DNA of 64,000 nucleotides from Verrucomicrobiaceae bacterium. Lineage in GTDB: Bacteria > Verrucomicrobiota > Verrucomicrobiia > Verrucomicrobiales > Verrucomicrobiaceae. How positions within the stretch are numbered: the first letter of the stretch is position 1; each line of letters begins with the position of its first letter. Below the pieces are notes generated by a model. That model searched no databases and was not told where the DNA came from. It saw nothing but the letters and a program-made list of their open reading frames with translations. The translations under genes and the position numbers were made by a program. Where the stretch lies: contig JAIXOU010000106.1 in assembly GCA_027486585.1 (NCBI GenBank), positions 124,001 through 188,000 on the forward strand, read 5' to 3'. Below are positions 7,483 to 16,643 of the stretch, piece by piece.

Positions 7483-8586
7483 CTAATCTAAAGATTCATA
7501 GAAATCCTGAAGCTGAGTGCGGGCGACAGAGAAGCACATCTTGTCTTTGGCCAAAGCTAGCGCTTGATCCATTTGAGCTTGTCTGAAAGCCATATCGGTC
7601 AGCAGTCGCCGGGTAAGATCCATGATCTCTCCAGTGCTGCGGCCGTGGCCACAGAGATCGGGGAAAACCAGTCGCTCAGCTGTGCCATTGCCGCCGACGC
7701 AGGGGATGCGGCAGAGCAAGGCATCACCTGCTACCTGACCGGGGACTGCACTGGTATCGAGCTGAAAGACGAGCTTGTGCGTAGCCATCAGCTTCAGATA
7801 ATCCAAGGCAGGCAGTTGCTTGGCTACGATCTGCACATGCGGTGCCGTTTGACTGAACTGCTGATGCCAAGCATGGCTGAAATCGCGGGCTTTATTTAGC
7901 ACTCGCATCATGCCTGAAAGATTGCTGGCGCGGCCACTGATGACAGTGAGGGGTTCATTCAACTCGGCTGTGAGAGGCGCAATCAAACTGAGTGCCAGCG
8001 CATGATTGCGTGAGGTCACGAAGAGCTGACGCGTGCCGACAAAAACGCCTTTCCTTTCTTGTGTCACAAGGCGGGAAAGATCCCACTCAGATTCTTCCAC
8101 GGGATAGGGAGGCGGAATAAAAGCGGTGGGCAGTTGACGATTGGCCGACTGGTAGAGTGGTAGGGTATCGAAGGTGGTGGCCAGCGCACCATCGGCTTCG
8201 AGGCATAGTTGCCTGAAAGCAATCCAATGATCGAATGTTTGGAAATGACCACTGATTTGGGAAAGCCCTGTTTCCTTCAGGGTGATGACCACTGTGTGGC
8301 CGGCTTTTTTCAAGGCGCGCAAAGTGTGTAGCGCACGCTCCATTTTGCCTCCGATCAGTAGCAGCACATTCGATGGCTTTAAGCTGACACTTTGACTGCC
8401 TCCATACGTTCCGAACGTGCAGGCTGCATAGGCATGAAAGTTCACTGGCGGATGGCCTGCTGATTTCAAAGATCCTACGCCATCTGCAAAGGACTGCTGT
8501 TTATCCTTTCCTCCTGGCGAGATGACGGCCAGTTGGAACTTGGATTGAGAGAAAGTCATGAGGTGATTGGCTAATGAGTGAATCAC
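7483..8586 (-). CDS. GT-B-fold glycosyltransferase-like protein
   Basis: This 367-residue protein is compatible with a GT-B glycosyltransferase. The N-terminal half has alternating hydrophobic strands (KFQLAVISPGG; NVLLLIGGKMERALHTL), and the C-terminal half contains KGVFVGTRQL, LTVISGRASN, KLVFQLDTSAVPGQVAGDAL and IPCVGGNGTAERL, resembling the nucleotide-sugar-binding half of group 1 enzymes. The GTG start shares a 4-base overlap with the glnD stop; an ATG at 8559 (MTFSQSKFQLAV) is an equally good start. It is the last gene of the apt-glnD run. Donor and acceptor are unknown. Confidence 0.6.
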   Translation of the reverse strand: MIHSLANHLMTFSQSKFQLAVISPGGKDKQQSFADGVGSLKSAGHPPVNFHAYAACTFGTYGGSQSVSLKPSNVLLLIGGKMERALHTLRALKKAGHTVVITLKETGLSQISGHFQTFDHWIAFRQLCLEADGALATTFDTLPLYQSANRQLPTAFIPPPYPVEESEWDLSRLVTQERKGVFVGTRQLFVTSRNHALALSLIAPLTAELNEPLTVISGRASNLSGMMRVLNKARDFSHAWHQQFSQTAPHVQIVAKQLPALDYLKLMATHKLVFQLDTSAVPGQVAGDALLCRIPCVGGNGTAERLVFPDLCGHGRSTGEIMDLTRRLLTDMAFRQAQMDQALALAKDKMCFSVARTQLQDFYESLD

Positions 8587-11369
8587 GCCGACGCACCGCC
8601 AAAGACGGCCTGAGTCAAAGCTTCTTGAAGCGCCGAGAGGGCTTCTTTGTCGCGTATTTTCTGATCGTTTTGAGTCTGAATGTAGATCGAATCGATAGCG
8701 ACACCTTTTTCGGTGTTGATCCGGGCATGAGTGACATTCAGATTCAACTTCCCAATCGCCATAAAAATGTCATAGAGCAAACCCAGTCGATCCACCACTT
8801 GCAGCTCAGCAATGGTTTGATCAAGCGAGAGATCGTTGTTTAAAAAGACGCGCTGAGGAATCTCGGTCATAACTTCATCATAGCCAGGAATGGCTTTGCG
8901 AGTGGAAGCGATGTCAGGAGTGAAGTCGAAGGTCTGCTTCAAAAAGGCGATTTTTACTGCCTGCTCCACTCGAAGGCGTGCGCTTTTATTGGTAACTGCT
9001 GCAAAGTTGGTATTGCAGACGCGGAACATATCCAACACGAGATGATCCCCACGCTGATAGAGATCTGCACTGAGAATATTAATACCCTGCGCGGCAAGCG
9101 ATCCGGAGAGGCGTGCTAACAATAAATGCCGATCCCAACCTGTGACGGTGAGTTCGCTATAACCTTGCTCGACATGGTCTTCCCAAGTCATGACGGGCAG
9201 CAGGCCTGATTCAGCATCAGGCTGGGTGAGCTGAATGAAAAATTGCCGGAACTGGCGAATATGAGCGGCGATTTGTGCTGGCTCACGAAAGTTAAAATAA
9301 CTCCGCGGCATGTGCTGGAAGTGGGCGCTGATTTCAAGTTCATAACCATTACCGAGAACCTTGGTGACGGCTGTGCGCACATCATCCAACGGAACCGCAG
9401 CCCGGCGCATAAAGTCAGCCGGCGTATCAAGGTATTCCAGGGTATTGTAATACAACTGTCTAATAGAGGCTTCTTTATAACCTGACCAGCTTGCCTCACT
9501 TGTACCTTTTGAATCAGCATAAGTCATGACCAGAAGGGTATCCAGATATTCCTTGGATTTAATGACTGCCGCAAACTCGCCAATGACCTTGGGATCTTCA
9601 AGGTTGGTCGTCGTGGCTGTGCGATACATCAGCAGGTGATTGTCCACGAGGAAAAGCAGCATCTTACGCCGTTCACCTTTGATTTGAAGTCGACGACAAA
9701 CCGCATCTGCCATGACCGTGCTTTCTGCATCATGCGCCTTGGCATTGGCAGCGCGGCCCGCATCATGGAGAAGCAAAGCGAGATAAAGGATCGCAGGCTG
9801 ATGCAATTCGTGAAAAAGCTTCTGATACAGTGCCACGGAAGAACTAGGTGGACCGCTAAGTTCGTCCAGCTTATCCAGAGTACGCAGCGTGTGCTCATCG
9901 GCTGTGTAGCGATGGAAAAACTCGTGCTGCACTAGGCAAGTTAACGCGCCAAATTCAGGCATGTAACGGCCCAAAAAACCGACACGATGCATTTGCCGCA
10001 TAACACGGGCCACATCACCCTTTTGAGCCAGCAGACCCATAAATGTTTCACGAACACTCGTGTTGTAGCGGTAACTGACGTTGACGAGGCGGAAGCTTGA
10101 TTGAATCAGGATAAATAACTCGGGGCTCAACCGCAAGTGACGCTGTTGAGTATGCAAAAAAGTGCGCATGAGCCGCGCTGGATCTTCTTTAAAAAGTTCA
10201 TCATCTTCAGCGTAGAGGCGTTCGTTTTTTGAGATGAATCGGTCGAATTTATCCACGCGTTTTTGCGCCGTCTTTCTCCGCACCATGAAACTAAGAAGGC
10301 CTTTTCGGGTGCTTTCATCATCTAAAGATTGAAGGTGAAAGCGGTCCATGACCTCGCTGCTGCGCTGAAGAATGTCCCTTGTCGCAGTGTAGTAATCGCG
10401 CATGAAGGCCTCAATTCGGCGCAGAATACGCTTATGTCGATAACCCAAATTAGTCGCGACAAAGCCCTGGAGTCGCAGCGTGAGTACGTCGCTGGCGCGG
10501 CGCTCAGTGTAGTGCATCTCATTGCGAGTGCGCAGAATAAGATCGTAGGCTTCAGAGACCTCACGCCAGCCCGCCGCCGTCATGAAGCCTTTATCGACAA
10601 GGTGTTCAGGATTAAGCGTTCCGTGTTTGGCATAGGACATCCAGATGAGATTTTGATAGTCGCGCAGTCCCCCACAGCCGGTTTTCACATGCGGTTCCTG
10701 CACGCAGTGAGTGCCACCATGTTTGGCATGGCGTGAGGTGAGGTCAGCTTCCCGCAGTTTAAGAAACGCGTCCTCTTTGCCGATCATGCACTCCTTATCA
10801 AAGCGTGCACGAAACTCCTTGAAGGCCTGCTGTTCGCCACAAAGAAAACGGGCTTCCATGAGCGCTGTTTTCGTCTGCATGTCTTCATTGGCAAGCGAGA
10901 TGCATTCCGTCACAGAGCGTGTTCCTTGGCCGACTTTGAATTTCAAATCATAAAAGTAGAGAAGAAAATCACCGATGAAACGTGCCAACTCGGGTGAAAC
11001 CTCGGAACTTTTCACCGGCAGCATGAAGGTCAAATCAACATCACTACCAGGGCTCATGACTCGGCGGCCATAGCCACCATGGGCTATCACGCTGACATTG
11101 ATCTTGACGCGGATTTCAGGCTTCAGCGCTGCTAGGCTTTCCGCCCAAAGGATGCGTACGATGCAATCAATCACATCAGATCTCATGCGGCAGATTTCGA
11201 CACCGCCCATGCCCGCGCGGTGACGCTGTTTGATGCGTTGTTCTTTGAGCTTTAGGAAGCGTTTGCAGAGCTTCAGAGTCTCAGTGCGACCTCTCGGCAG
11301 TTCACTGTCGTCACCAAATACCTTTCGGGAAATGGATTGGAGATGTTTTTGATACTCACTTTCAGTCAT
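8583..11369 (-). CDS. glnD: [Protein-PII] uridylyltransferase / uridylyl-removing enzyme
   Basis: This 928-residue bifunctional nitrogen sensor uridylylates and deuridylylates PII proteins. It has a nucleotidyltransferase domain with GGYGR (98-102) and SDVDL (109-113), the GlnD-specific block VKTGCGGLRDYQNLIW (near 229-243), an HD domain with LLLHDAGRAANAKAHD (H535/D536), and two C-terminal ACT domains (about 725-770 and 850-915) expected to bind glutamine. The HD motif reads HDAGRA rather than the common HDIAKG, but the metal-binding His-Asp pair is kept. It lies 12 bp after apt. No glnB/glnK is in the window; an ammonium transporter lies 17 kb away. Confidence 0.92.
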   Translation of the reverse strand: MTESEYQKHLQSISRKVFGDDSELPRGRTETLKLCKRFLKLKEQRIKQRHRAGMGGVEICRMRSDVIDCIVRILWAESLAALKPEIRVKINVSVIAHGGYGRRVMSPGSDVDLTFMLPVKSSEVSPELARFIGDFLLYFYDLKFKVGQGTRSVTECISLANEDMQTKTALMEARFLCGEQQAFKEFRARFDKECMIGKEDAFLKLREADLTSRHAKHGGTHCVQEPHVKTGCGGLRDYQNLIWMSYAKHGTLNPEHLVDKGFMTAAGWREVSEAYDLILRTRNEMHYTERRASDVLTLRLQGFVATNLGYRHKRILRRIEAFMRDYYTATRDILQRSSEVMDRFHLQSLDDESTRKGLLSFMVRRKTAQKRVDKFDRFISKNERLYAEDDELFKEDPARLMRTFLHTQQRHLRLSPELFILIQSSFRLVNVSYRYNTSVRETFMGLLAQKGDVARVMRQMHRVGFLGRYMPEFGALTCLVQHEFFHRYTADEHTLRTLDKLDELSGPPSSSVALYQKLFHELHQPAILYLALLLHDAGRAANAKAHDAESTVMADAVCRRLQIKGERRKMLLFLVDNHLLMYRTATTTNLEDPKVIGEFAAVIKSKEYLDTLLVMTYADSKGTSEASWSGYKEASIRQLYYNTLEYLDTPADFMRRAAVPLDDVRTAVTKVLGNGYELEISAHFQHMPRSYFNFREPAQIAAHIRQFRQFFIQLTQPDAESGLLPVMTWEDHVEQGYSELTVTGWDRHLLLARLSGSLAAQGINILSADLYQRGDHLVLDMFRVCNTNFAAVTNKSARLRVEQAVKIAFLKQTFDFTPDIASTRKAIPGYDEVMTEIPQRVFLNNDLSLDQTIAELQVVDRLGLLYDIFMAIGKLNLNVTHARINTEKGVAIDSIYIQTQNDQKIRDKEALSALQEALTQAVFGGASA

Positions 11370-11381
11370 GCGCGCTCTAAA

Positions 11382-11915
11382 TCAAAAGGTGAGCAGCGAG
11401 TGGATCGGTCCCGCGTCGGCCAGCTTTTCACGTCCTTCAAGAAAACTCAGCTCAATGAAAAAGGCGGAGCCTAAGATGACGGCACCCGATTCCTGAATGA
11501 GCTGAATGGCGGCAGCCGCAGTTCCACCAGTGGCCAGTAAGTCATCCGCTAGGACAACTCGCTCACCTGGTGAGATGGCATCTAAGTGCATCTCGACGCT
11601 GTTGGTGCCATATTCCAGGCTGTAATCCACGCCGCGTGTCTTCCAGGGGAGCTTACCTTTTTTCCGCACTGGGATAAAGCCTGCACCGAGACGCTGAGCG
11701 ATCATAGCACCGAAGATAAAGCCTCGGGCATCAATGCCGACGACCTTGTCCACCTTTTGGTTGGCAAAGGCTTCGCTCATGCCTTCGATGGCGAGGTTTA
11801 GTAGCTTGGCATCTGCCAATACTGGCGTGATGTCTTTGAAAAGAATGCCCGGCTTCGGGAAGTCGGGAACGTCACGGATGGCGTTGCGGAGGAGATCGAG
11901 GGAGTCTGAAGACAT
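11382..11915 (-). CDS. apt: Adenine phosphoribosyltransferase
   Basis: This protein of about 177 residues converts adenine and PRPP to AMP in purine salvage. It starts MSSDSLDLLRNAIRDVPDFP and continues PKPGILFKDITPVLADA, the classic Apt N-terminus. The PRPP-binding loop is RVVLADDLLATGGTAAAA and the substrate region is GIDARGFIFGAMIAQRLGAG. The frame extends to 11951 with 12 extra residues, but 11915 matches the family start. It heads the run apt-glnD-glycosyltransferase. Confidence 0.94.
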   Translation of the reverse strand: MSSDSLDLLRNAIRDVPDFPKPGILFKDITPVLADAKLLNLAIEGMSEAFANQKVDKVVGIDARGFIFGAMIAQRLGAGFIPVRKKGKLPWKTRGVDYSLEYGTNSVEMHLDAISPGERVVLADDLLATGGTAAAAIQLIQESGAVILGSAFFIELSFLEGREKLADAGPIHSLLTF

Positions 11916-11978
11916 AACGCGGCAGTCTGGGGGACTGCCGCGCCGATGCAAGAGAGAGATAACTCGATTTTTAGACTT

Positions 11979-12314
11979 TTAGCGTCCGAAAGAGAAGGAC
12001 CAACTCACACCTCGATGACCGCTGCTGCTGTGATGGTGAGAACTGTGACCGTAGGAAGGCTGCGGGCAGTAGGGGCGCGGATTGCAGGTGCTGCAGCCGC
12101 AAGATTCACGCTGAGTGACCCAGCGACCGAGTGGATTCCCACAGCGATCATACCCGTAAATCTGATAGACTGCTAGGACTGGACGTCCGCAAGGCAGATA
12201 ACTGACGACTCGGGGCTGGAAGCCATGATTGCATTGGTCCCAAGCTTGGCTGACGGACGGTGCGGCGATGCCGAATGTGAAAGCTGCCGCGGCGAGGATG
12301 AGGATTTTTTTCAT
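11979..12314 (-). CDS. Small Cys/His/Ser-rich secreted protein, unknown
   Basis: This 111-residue protein has a clear signal peptide (MKKILILAAAAFTFGIAAP, cleavage near VSQA). The mature part has several cysteines, including an SCGCSTCNPRPYC cluster, then a His/Ser stretch (HSSHHHSSSGH) and an aromatic end SWSFSFGR. Such Cys/His content could bind metal or form disulfides in the periplasm, but I recognise no family. The ATG is well placed for the signal. It is divergent from the CxxCH protein at 12465 with about 150 bp between, and lies 63 bp upstream of apt on the same strand. Confidence 0.65.
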   Translation of the reverse strand: MKKILILAAAAFTFGIAAPSVSQAWDQCNHGFQPRVVSYLPCGRPVLAVYQIYGYDRCGNPLGRWVTQRESCGCSTCNPRPYCPQPSYGHSSHHHSSSGHRGVSWSFSFGR

Positions 12315-12464
12315 TGTGTTGAACTTGCTGTTCAGGATCTTTCGACGAGGGCCTGCGGAAGCTATTCAAAGCTATTGAAACTTTTTTTGCGCAAGCCACG
12401 AGATCTCTGCCGCAATCGAGGTGCAAAGGTTTGGCTACATCACTGCGTTGCTTCTTCTCTCCTC

Positions 12465-13745
12465 ATGCCCCATTACCGATTGTTTCTTTTTCTCGTTTGG
12501 ATGCCCTTTTTCTTGGAGGCTGAAGACGAGTATGAACGTGCTCCTATTTGCTATTCGGAAACACAGCCCAAAGACGCTGCTTATGATCTGGAAAAACAGT
12601 GGAAGCGTGGTCAGGGCCAGATAGATCGTAGCAGTGCTTGGACGATATTGAAGGGACTCATGAAGCAGTTCGATATACCGGAAGAGTCACAGGTCATGGT
12701 CTTCTCGAAAACCAGTAAACAGAATGATCGCATCAATCCGCAGACGCCGCGCGTGGTCTATTTTGGAGATGATGCTTATGTGGGTTATGCTCTTGGAGGG
12801 GCGATTGAGGTATCGACCATTGATCCATTGTTAGGCCCTATCTTTTATGTGCTTGATCCTGCAGAGGTTGAATCAAAGCCGCTGCACTTCGTGCGTGATC
12901 AAAGTTGTTTGAGCTGTCACGGTGGCCCTTTTTCTCCAGAGGTTCCTGGGCTCATTGTGCGTTCTGTTTTTCCCAGTGCAGAGGGGCATCCGATCATGAG
13001 TCAGGGCAGTACGGTGGTGGATACGACCACACCTTTTAGTGATCGCTGGGGTGGCTGGTATGTGACAGGAAAGCATGGGGCACTGCTGCATCGCGGCAAT
13101 GTCACGGCCACAGAAAAACCGGACAACACCCTAAACATGCCCATTCAAAAAGGAGCCAATGTGACAGATCTAAGCGCTCTTTTTGATACGACGCCTTACC
13201 CCAGAAAGAAGAGCGACATCGTCGCACTCATGGTGCTGGAGCACCAGACCTCGATGCAAAATGTGCTGACGAAAGCCAATCACACCTCCTTGCGCGCCAT
13301 GCACATGCAGACCAGTCTTCAAAAAGAGTTGGGTGAACCCGTCATTGAAGAACCTGTTGGAACTGCGCGGCGGATGATTGATCACTCCGCTGAGAATGTC
13401 TTAGAAGCACTCTTCTTCAAAGATGAGGCCGCTTTGCCCGAAGGTGGAATCGAGGGAGATGAGGCCTTCCCTTTAGCCTTTGCTGCCCGAGCTCCTCGTT
13501 CAGCAGATGGGCGTTCTTTGAAAGACCTCCAATTATTCACTCGACTCTTCAAACACCGCTGCAGCTACATGGTGTATTCCCTCACCTTTAAAAACCTGAC
13601 TCCGCCTTTGAAAAAGACGGTGCTTTCTCGAATGCAGCAGGTCTTAGCAGGCAAGGATGGAAGCGGACAGTTTGAGTATCTCAGTGCGAGCGAACGTGCT
13701 CACATCACGCTGATCCTCAGGCAAACCGGTGTCTTCATGGACTGA
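12465..13745 (+). CDS. Secreted protein with single CxxCH haem-like motif
   Basis: I chose ATG 12465, giving 426 residues beginning MPHYRLFLFLVWMPFFLEAE, a signal peptide; the frame is open 80 codons further upstream but that part has no signal and overlaps the divergent gene's leader. One CxxCH motif is present (C148, C151, H152 in DQSCLSCHGGP), so one covalent c-type haem is likely in the periplasm. Other conserved-looking blocks are FGDDAYVGYALGGAIEVSTI and VSTIDPLLGPIFYVLDP. I cannot assign a family. It is followed 51 bp later by the TPR protease gene and probably forms a pair with it. Confidence 0.72.
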   Translation: MPHYRLFLFLVWMPFFLEAEDEYERAPICYSETQPKDAAYDLEKQWKRGQGQIDRSSAWTILKGLMKQFDIPEESQVMVFSKTSKQNDRINPQTPRVVYFGDDAYVGYALGGAIEVSTIDPLLGPIFYVLDPAEVESKPLHFVRDQSCLSCHGGPFSPEVPGLIVRSVFPSAEGHPIMSQGSTVVDTTTPFSDRWGGWYVTGKHGALLHRGNVTATEKPDNTLNMPIQKGANVTDLSALFDTTPYPRKKSDIVALMVLEHQTSMQNVLTKANHTSLRAMHMQTSLQKELGEPVIEEPVGTARRMIDHSAENVLEALFFKDEAALPEGGIEGDEAFPLAFAARAPRSADGRSLKDLQLFTRLFKHRCSYMVYSLTFKNLTPPLKKTVLSRMQQVLAGKDGSGQFEYLSASERAHITLILRQTGVFMD

Positions 13746-13796
13746 AAGTTCAGTGTTCTTGAGAAATGGGCCTGGGATGTGCGTTCTTTGAGTCAC

Positions 13797-16334
13797 ATGA
13801 ACCGCGTTCTTCTGCTTTTTATTCTTTGGGGACTGTCTCCGCTCAAAGGGCAGGATTTGGATTTGGATCGTTTGTTTGAGGATCGTAATCTTGGGCCTGT
13901 GACGGAGTTACTCAAAAAAGGTGACTATGATCTGGTGGCCCGAATTTGTGAAGCGGCCATTCAGCGAGGGATGAAGGCGCCTGAATGGCGTTTGCTGCGC
14001 TTGCGGGCACTGCATCTTATGGGACGGGAGATAGATGTTCGTGATGAGGTGCAGTTGGCGGTGAAGATTTTTCCAGATCATCTGGGGCTGCTCATGCTTC
14101 AGCATGGTAATGCGTGTCGTCTTGGCCGTGATGACCTCGCTGAGGCGGCTTTGAAGGCTGTCAATGCGGCGGCAAAGGTGAAGCTTGCGAAGGATCGTTC
14201 GGCAGCGGATTGGGTTTGGTTAGGAGAAGCAGCTTTGGCTCTGGGGGCTGATGCCAAAAAGGTGATTCAGCAGTATTTCCAGGTGGCACAAAAGAAAGAT
14301 CCCATATTAGAAGAGGCCTACCTTGCTGAGGGGCGCCTAGCTTTGGCAAAGGATGATGCGGCTCGTGCGGCGGATGTCTTCCGGGCTGGTTTAAAAGCGC
14401 ATGGAGAGACGGCGGATTTACGGGCCGGACTTGCTTTAGCGTATGCGAATGGGGATCGTGAAAAACAGCAGGAAAATTGGACCCGCGCACTGGAGCTGAA
14501 TCCCCTTCATGCAGAAGCCTTGCTGAATCAGGCAGAGGCGCTCATTGGTGCGGAGAAGTTTTTGGAGGCAGAGGCAGCGATTCAAAAAGTGATCGAGACC
14601 TGTGAGACGCATCCAGAAGCCTGGGCGTTGCGTGCCGCAGTGGCACAACTTAGCTCGGCGGACGCAGAGAAGGTGAAGTCAGCTCGGGCCAATGGCCTGA
14701 AAATGTGGGAACAGAACCCTGTGGTGGATCACACACTGGGGCGAGTTTTGTCGCGTGCTTATCGCTTCGCCGAAGGTGCAGCCTGCCAGCGCCAGGCCTT
14801 AGCGCTGGATAAGGATTATTTGCCAGCCAGGGTGCAACTCTGCCACGACCTGCTGCGTCTTGGTGAAGAGTCAGAGGCCTGGAAGCTCGCCGCCAGTATT
14901 CGGGAGAAAGATGGCTACAATGTGCAGGCTCATAACATCGGACTTCTGGAGCAGGAGATGAATGGTTACACGACCCAGAGCTTTGAAGATTTTATTCTGA
15001 AAATGCCCAAGCGCGATTGGCCCATTTATGGTGAGCGCGCTTTGGCCTTGTTGCGCGAGGCAAAGATGATGCTGACAGCGAAGTATGGGCTTAATCTGAA
15101 GCGGCCCGTGATGGTTGAGTTCTTTGGTGCACAGCAGGACTTTGCGATCCGCACCTTTGGCAGTTTGGGTGGACAGGGATTGCTGGGCGTTTGTTTCGGC
15201 ACGGTTATCACCATGAATAGTCCAGGCGGATTGGCGCATAGCGGCAGTAATTGGGAAGCCACACTCTGGCATGAGTTTTGTCACGTCGTCACTCTCACGC
15301 TGACGAAGAACCAAATGCCGCGATGGCTCAGTGAGGGAATTAGCGTTTATGAGGAGAGTCAGCGCAATCCAATCTGGGGGATGGCGATGAAAGCCGATTT
15401 CCGACGCATGATTTTGGAAGAAAATGCCACCACGCCCGTGGGTCAACTCAGCAGTGCTTTCTTGAATGCCAAGGACCACGAGCACACCATGTTCGCTTAC
15501 TATCAGTCCAGCCAGGTCGTCAGTTACCTAATGGAGACTTTTGGCCTGGAGCGCGTTCAGGGTATTTTGCGTGATTTAGCCGCAGGTAAACGCATCAATG
15601 AGGCGTTGCAGGCGAACACGGTGGCTTTGGGCACTTTGGAAAAAGACTTTGAGAGGTATCTGAAAGCCAAGGCAGAAGCCTATGGTCAAAAAGCGGATTG
15701 GGATGAGCCCAAACCGGAGGATCTAAACCCGCTGGAACCTGATGCTTTGACCGCCTACCATCAAAAGCATCCGCGTAATCTCTGGGTCATTCATCAGTTG
15801 ATCGAGTCTTTGAGGCAGCAGGAAGACTGGCCCGCCGTGCTGTCACTGGCAGAGAAACTCATTCAGTTGGTGCCAGAGGATCTGAGTGAGGCAGGTGGAT
15901 ATCACATCAAAACCACGGTCCTGCGTAGGCTCAAACGAATTGAAGATGAAACTGTGATCCTGCGTTACCTGGCTGACCGTGGTTCTAGCGCGATGTCCAC
16001 CTACCTTCGGTTGATCGAGCTTGATCTGGCAGCAAAGGACTGGCCAAGGGTGCAAATCAATGCCCAGAGGGCGATGGCTTTAAATCCATTTTTACTATCC
16101 CCTCAGAAAGCCCATGCCGAGTCGGCCGAGGCTCTGGGGCAGCGGGAAGAAGCCATTGCGGCCTATCAGCGAGTTTTGATCCTAGATCCCGTCGGCGCAG
16201 CCACGACTCATTTCAGGCTGGCGCAGCTCTTAAAGTCCTCTGATGCCGTGACTGCCAAGCAGCATCTACTGGATTCCTTAGCCTTGGCTCCACGGTTCAG
16301 GGAAGCACATCGACTGCTTCAACAATGGCCTTAG
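13797..16334 (+). CDS. Secreted TPR-repeat gluzincin metalloprotease (peptidase MA-like)
   Basis: This protein of about 845 residues begins MNRVLLLFILWGLSPLKG, a signal peptide (the frame also opens at GTG 13779, six codons earlier). Residues about 40-400 are TPR-like helices (ALELNPLHAEALLNQAEAL). A zinc protease block follows: WHEFCHVVTLTLTKNQMP (HExxH near residues 491-495) with the downstream Glu in RWLSEGISVYEES, as in peptidase MA-like gluzincins. More TPRs occupy the C-terminal 250 residues. Substrate unknown. It sits 51 bp behind the CxxCH protein. Confidence 0.82.
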   Translation: MNRVLLLFILWGLSPLKGQDLDLDRLFEDRNLGPVTELLKKGDYDLVARICEAAIQRGMKAPEWRLLRLRALHLMGREIDVRDEVQLAVKIFPDHLGLLMLQHGNACRLGRDDLAEAALKAVNAAAKVKLAKDRSAADWVWLGEAALALGADAKKVIQQYFQVAQKKDPILEEAYLAEGRLALAKDDAARAADVFRAGLKAHGETADLRAGLALAYANGDREKQQENWTRALELNPLHAEALLNQAEALIGAEKFLEAEAAIQKVIETCETHPEAWALRAAVAQLSSADAEKVKSARANGLKMWEQNPVVDHTLGRVLSRAYRFAEGAACQRQALALDKDYLPARVQLCHDLLRLGEESEAWKLAASIREKDGYNVQAHNIGLLEQEMNGYTTQSFEDFILKMPKRDWPIYGERALALLREAKMMLTAKYGLNLKRPVMVEFFGAQQDFAIRTFGSLGGQGLLGVCFGTVITMNSPGGLAHSGSNWEATLWHEFCHVVTLTLTKNQMPRWLSEGISVYEESQRNPIWGMAMKADFRRMILEENATTPVGQLSSAFLNAKDHEHTMFAYYQSSQVVSYLMETFGLERVQGILRDLAAGKRINEALQANTVALGTLEKDFERYLKAKAEAYGQKADWDEPKPEDLNPLEPDALTAYHQKHPRNLWVIHQLIESLRQQEDWPAVLSLAEKLIQLVPEDLSEAGGYHIKTTVLRRLKRIEDETVILRYLADRGSSAMSTYLRLIELDLAAKDWPRVQINAQRAMALNPFLLSPQKAHAESAEALGQREEAIAAYQRVLILDPVGAATTHFRLAQLLKSSDAVTAKQHLLDSLALAPRFREAHRLLQQWP

Positions 16335-16428
16335 CAACCATTAGCTGAAAGCACCTCACTCTTCTGCAACTAATACGCCGGGATGCTTTAGAACCGATCC
16401 TTTACGCGGTTGTGATGTGCGATCACGC

Positions 16429-16593
16429 TCAAACAGGCGTTTCTTCGGCTGCCTCAGATGCCGGCACTTCCTCGTTTTCTGCGACGTCGGTCGTTGTGGG
16501 CTTGGTATCCTTGCGCAGGCGCTTGGCTTCCTTTGCTGCCTTCTTGGCGAGTTCGCGTTTCCGTTTTTCGAAACTGTAATTGGGTGTCGGCAT
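16429..16593 (-). CDS. Small highly charged protein, conserved type, unknown
   Basis: This 54-residue protein begins MPTPNYSFEKRKRELAKKAA, then KEAKRLRKD, with an acidic tail VAENEEVPASEAAEETPV. The 'PNYSFEKRxRELAKKxKxEEK' start is a pattern I know from many short, uncharacterised bacterial proteins. It is probably cytoplasmic and mostly helical; function unknown. It lies 50 bp downstream of the PQQ-like propeller gene on the same strand. Confidence 0.72.
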   Translation of the reverse strand: MPTPNYSFEKRKRELAKKAAKEAKRLRKDTKPTTTDVAENEEVPASEAAEETPV

Positions 16594-16643
16594 TGAATGC
16601 CATAACATTCTTTAGCGGCAATGATACGGAAAGTTTTGAAACA

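Noticed and set aside
12225-12464. 80-codon N-terminal extension of the CxxCH protein
   Set aside because: It overlaps the divergent small secreted gene, lacks a signal, and a proper signal peptide starts at ATG 12465.
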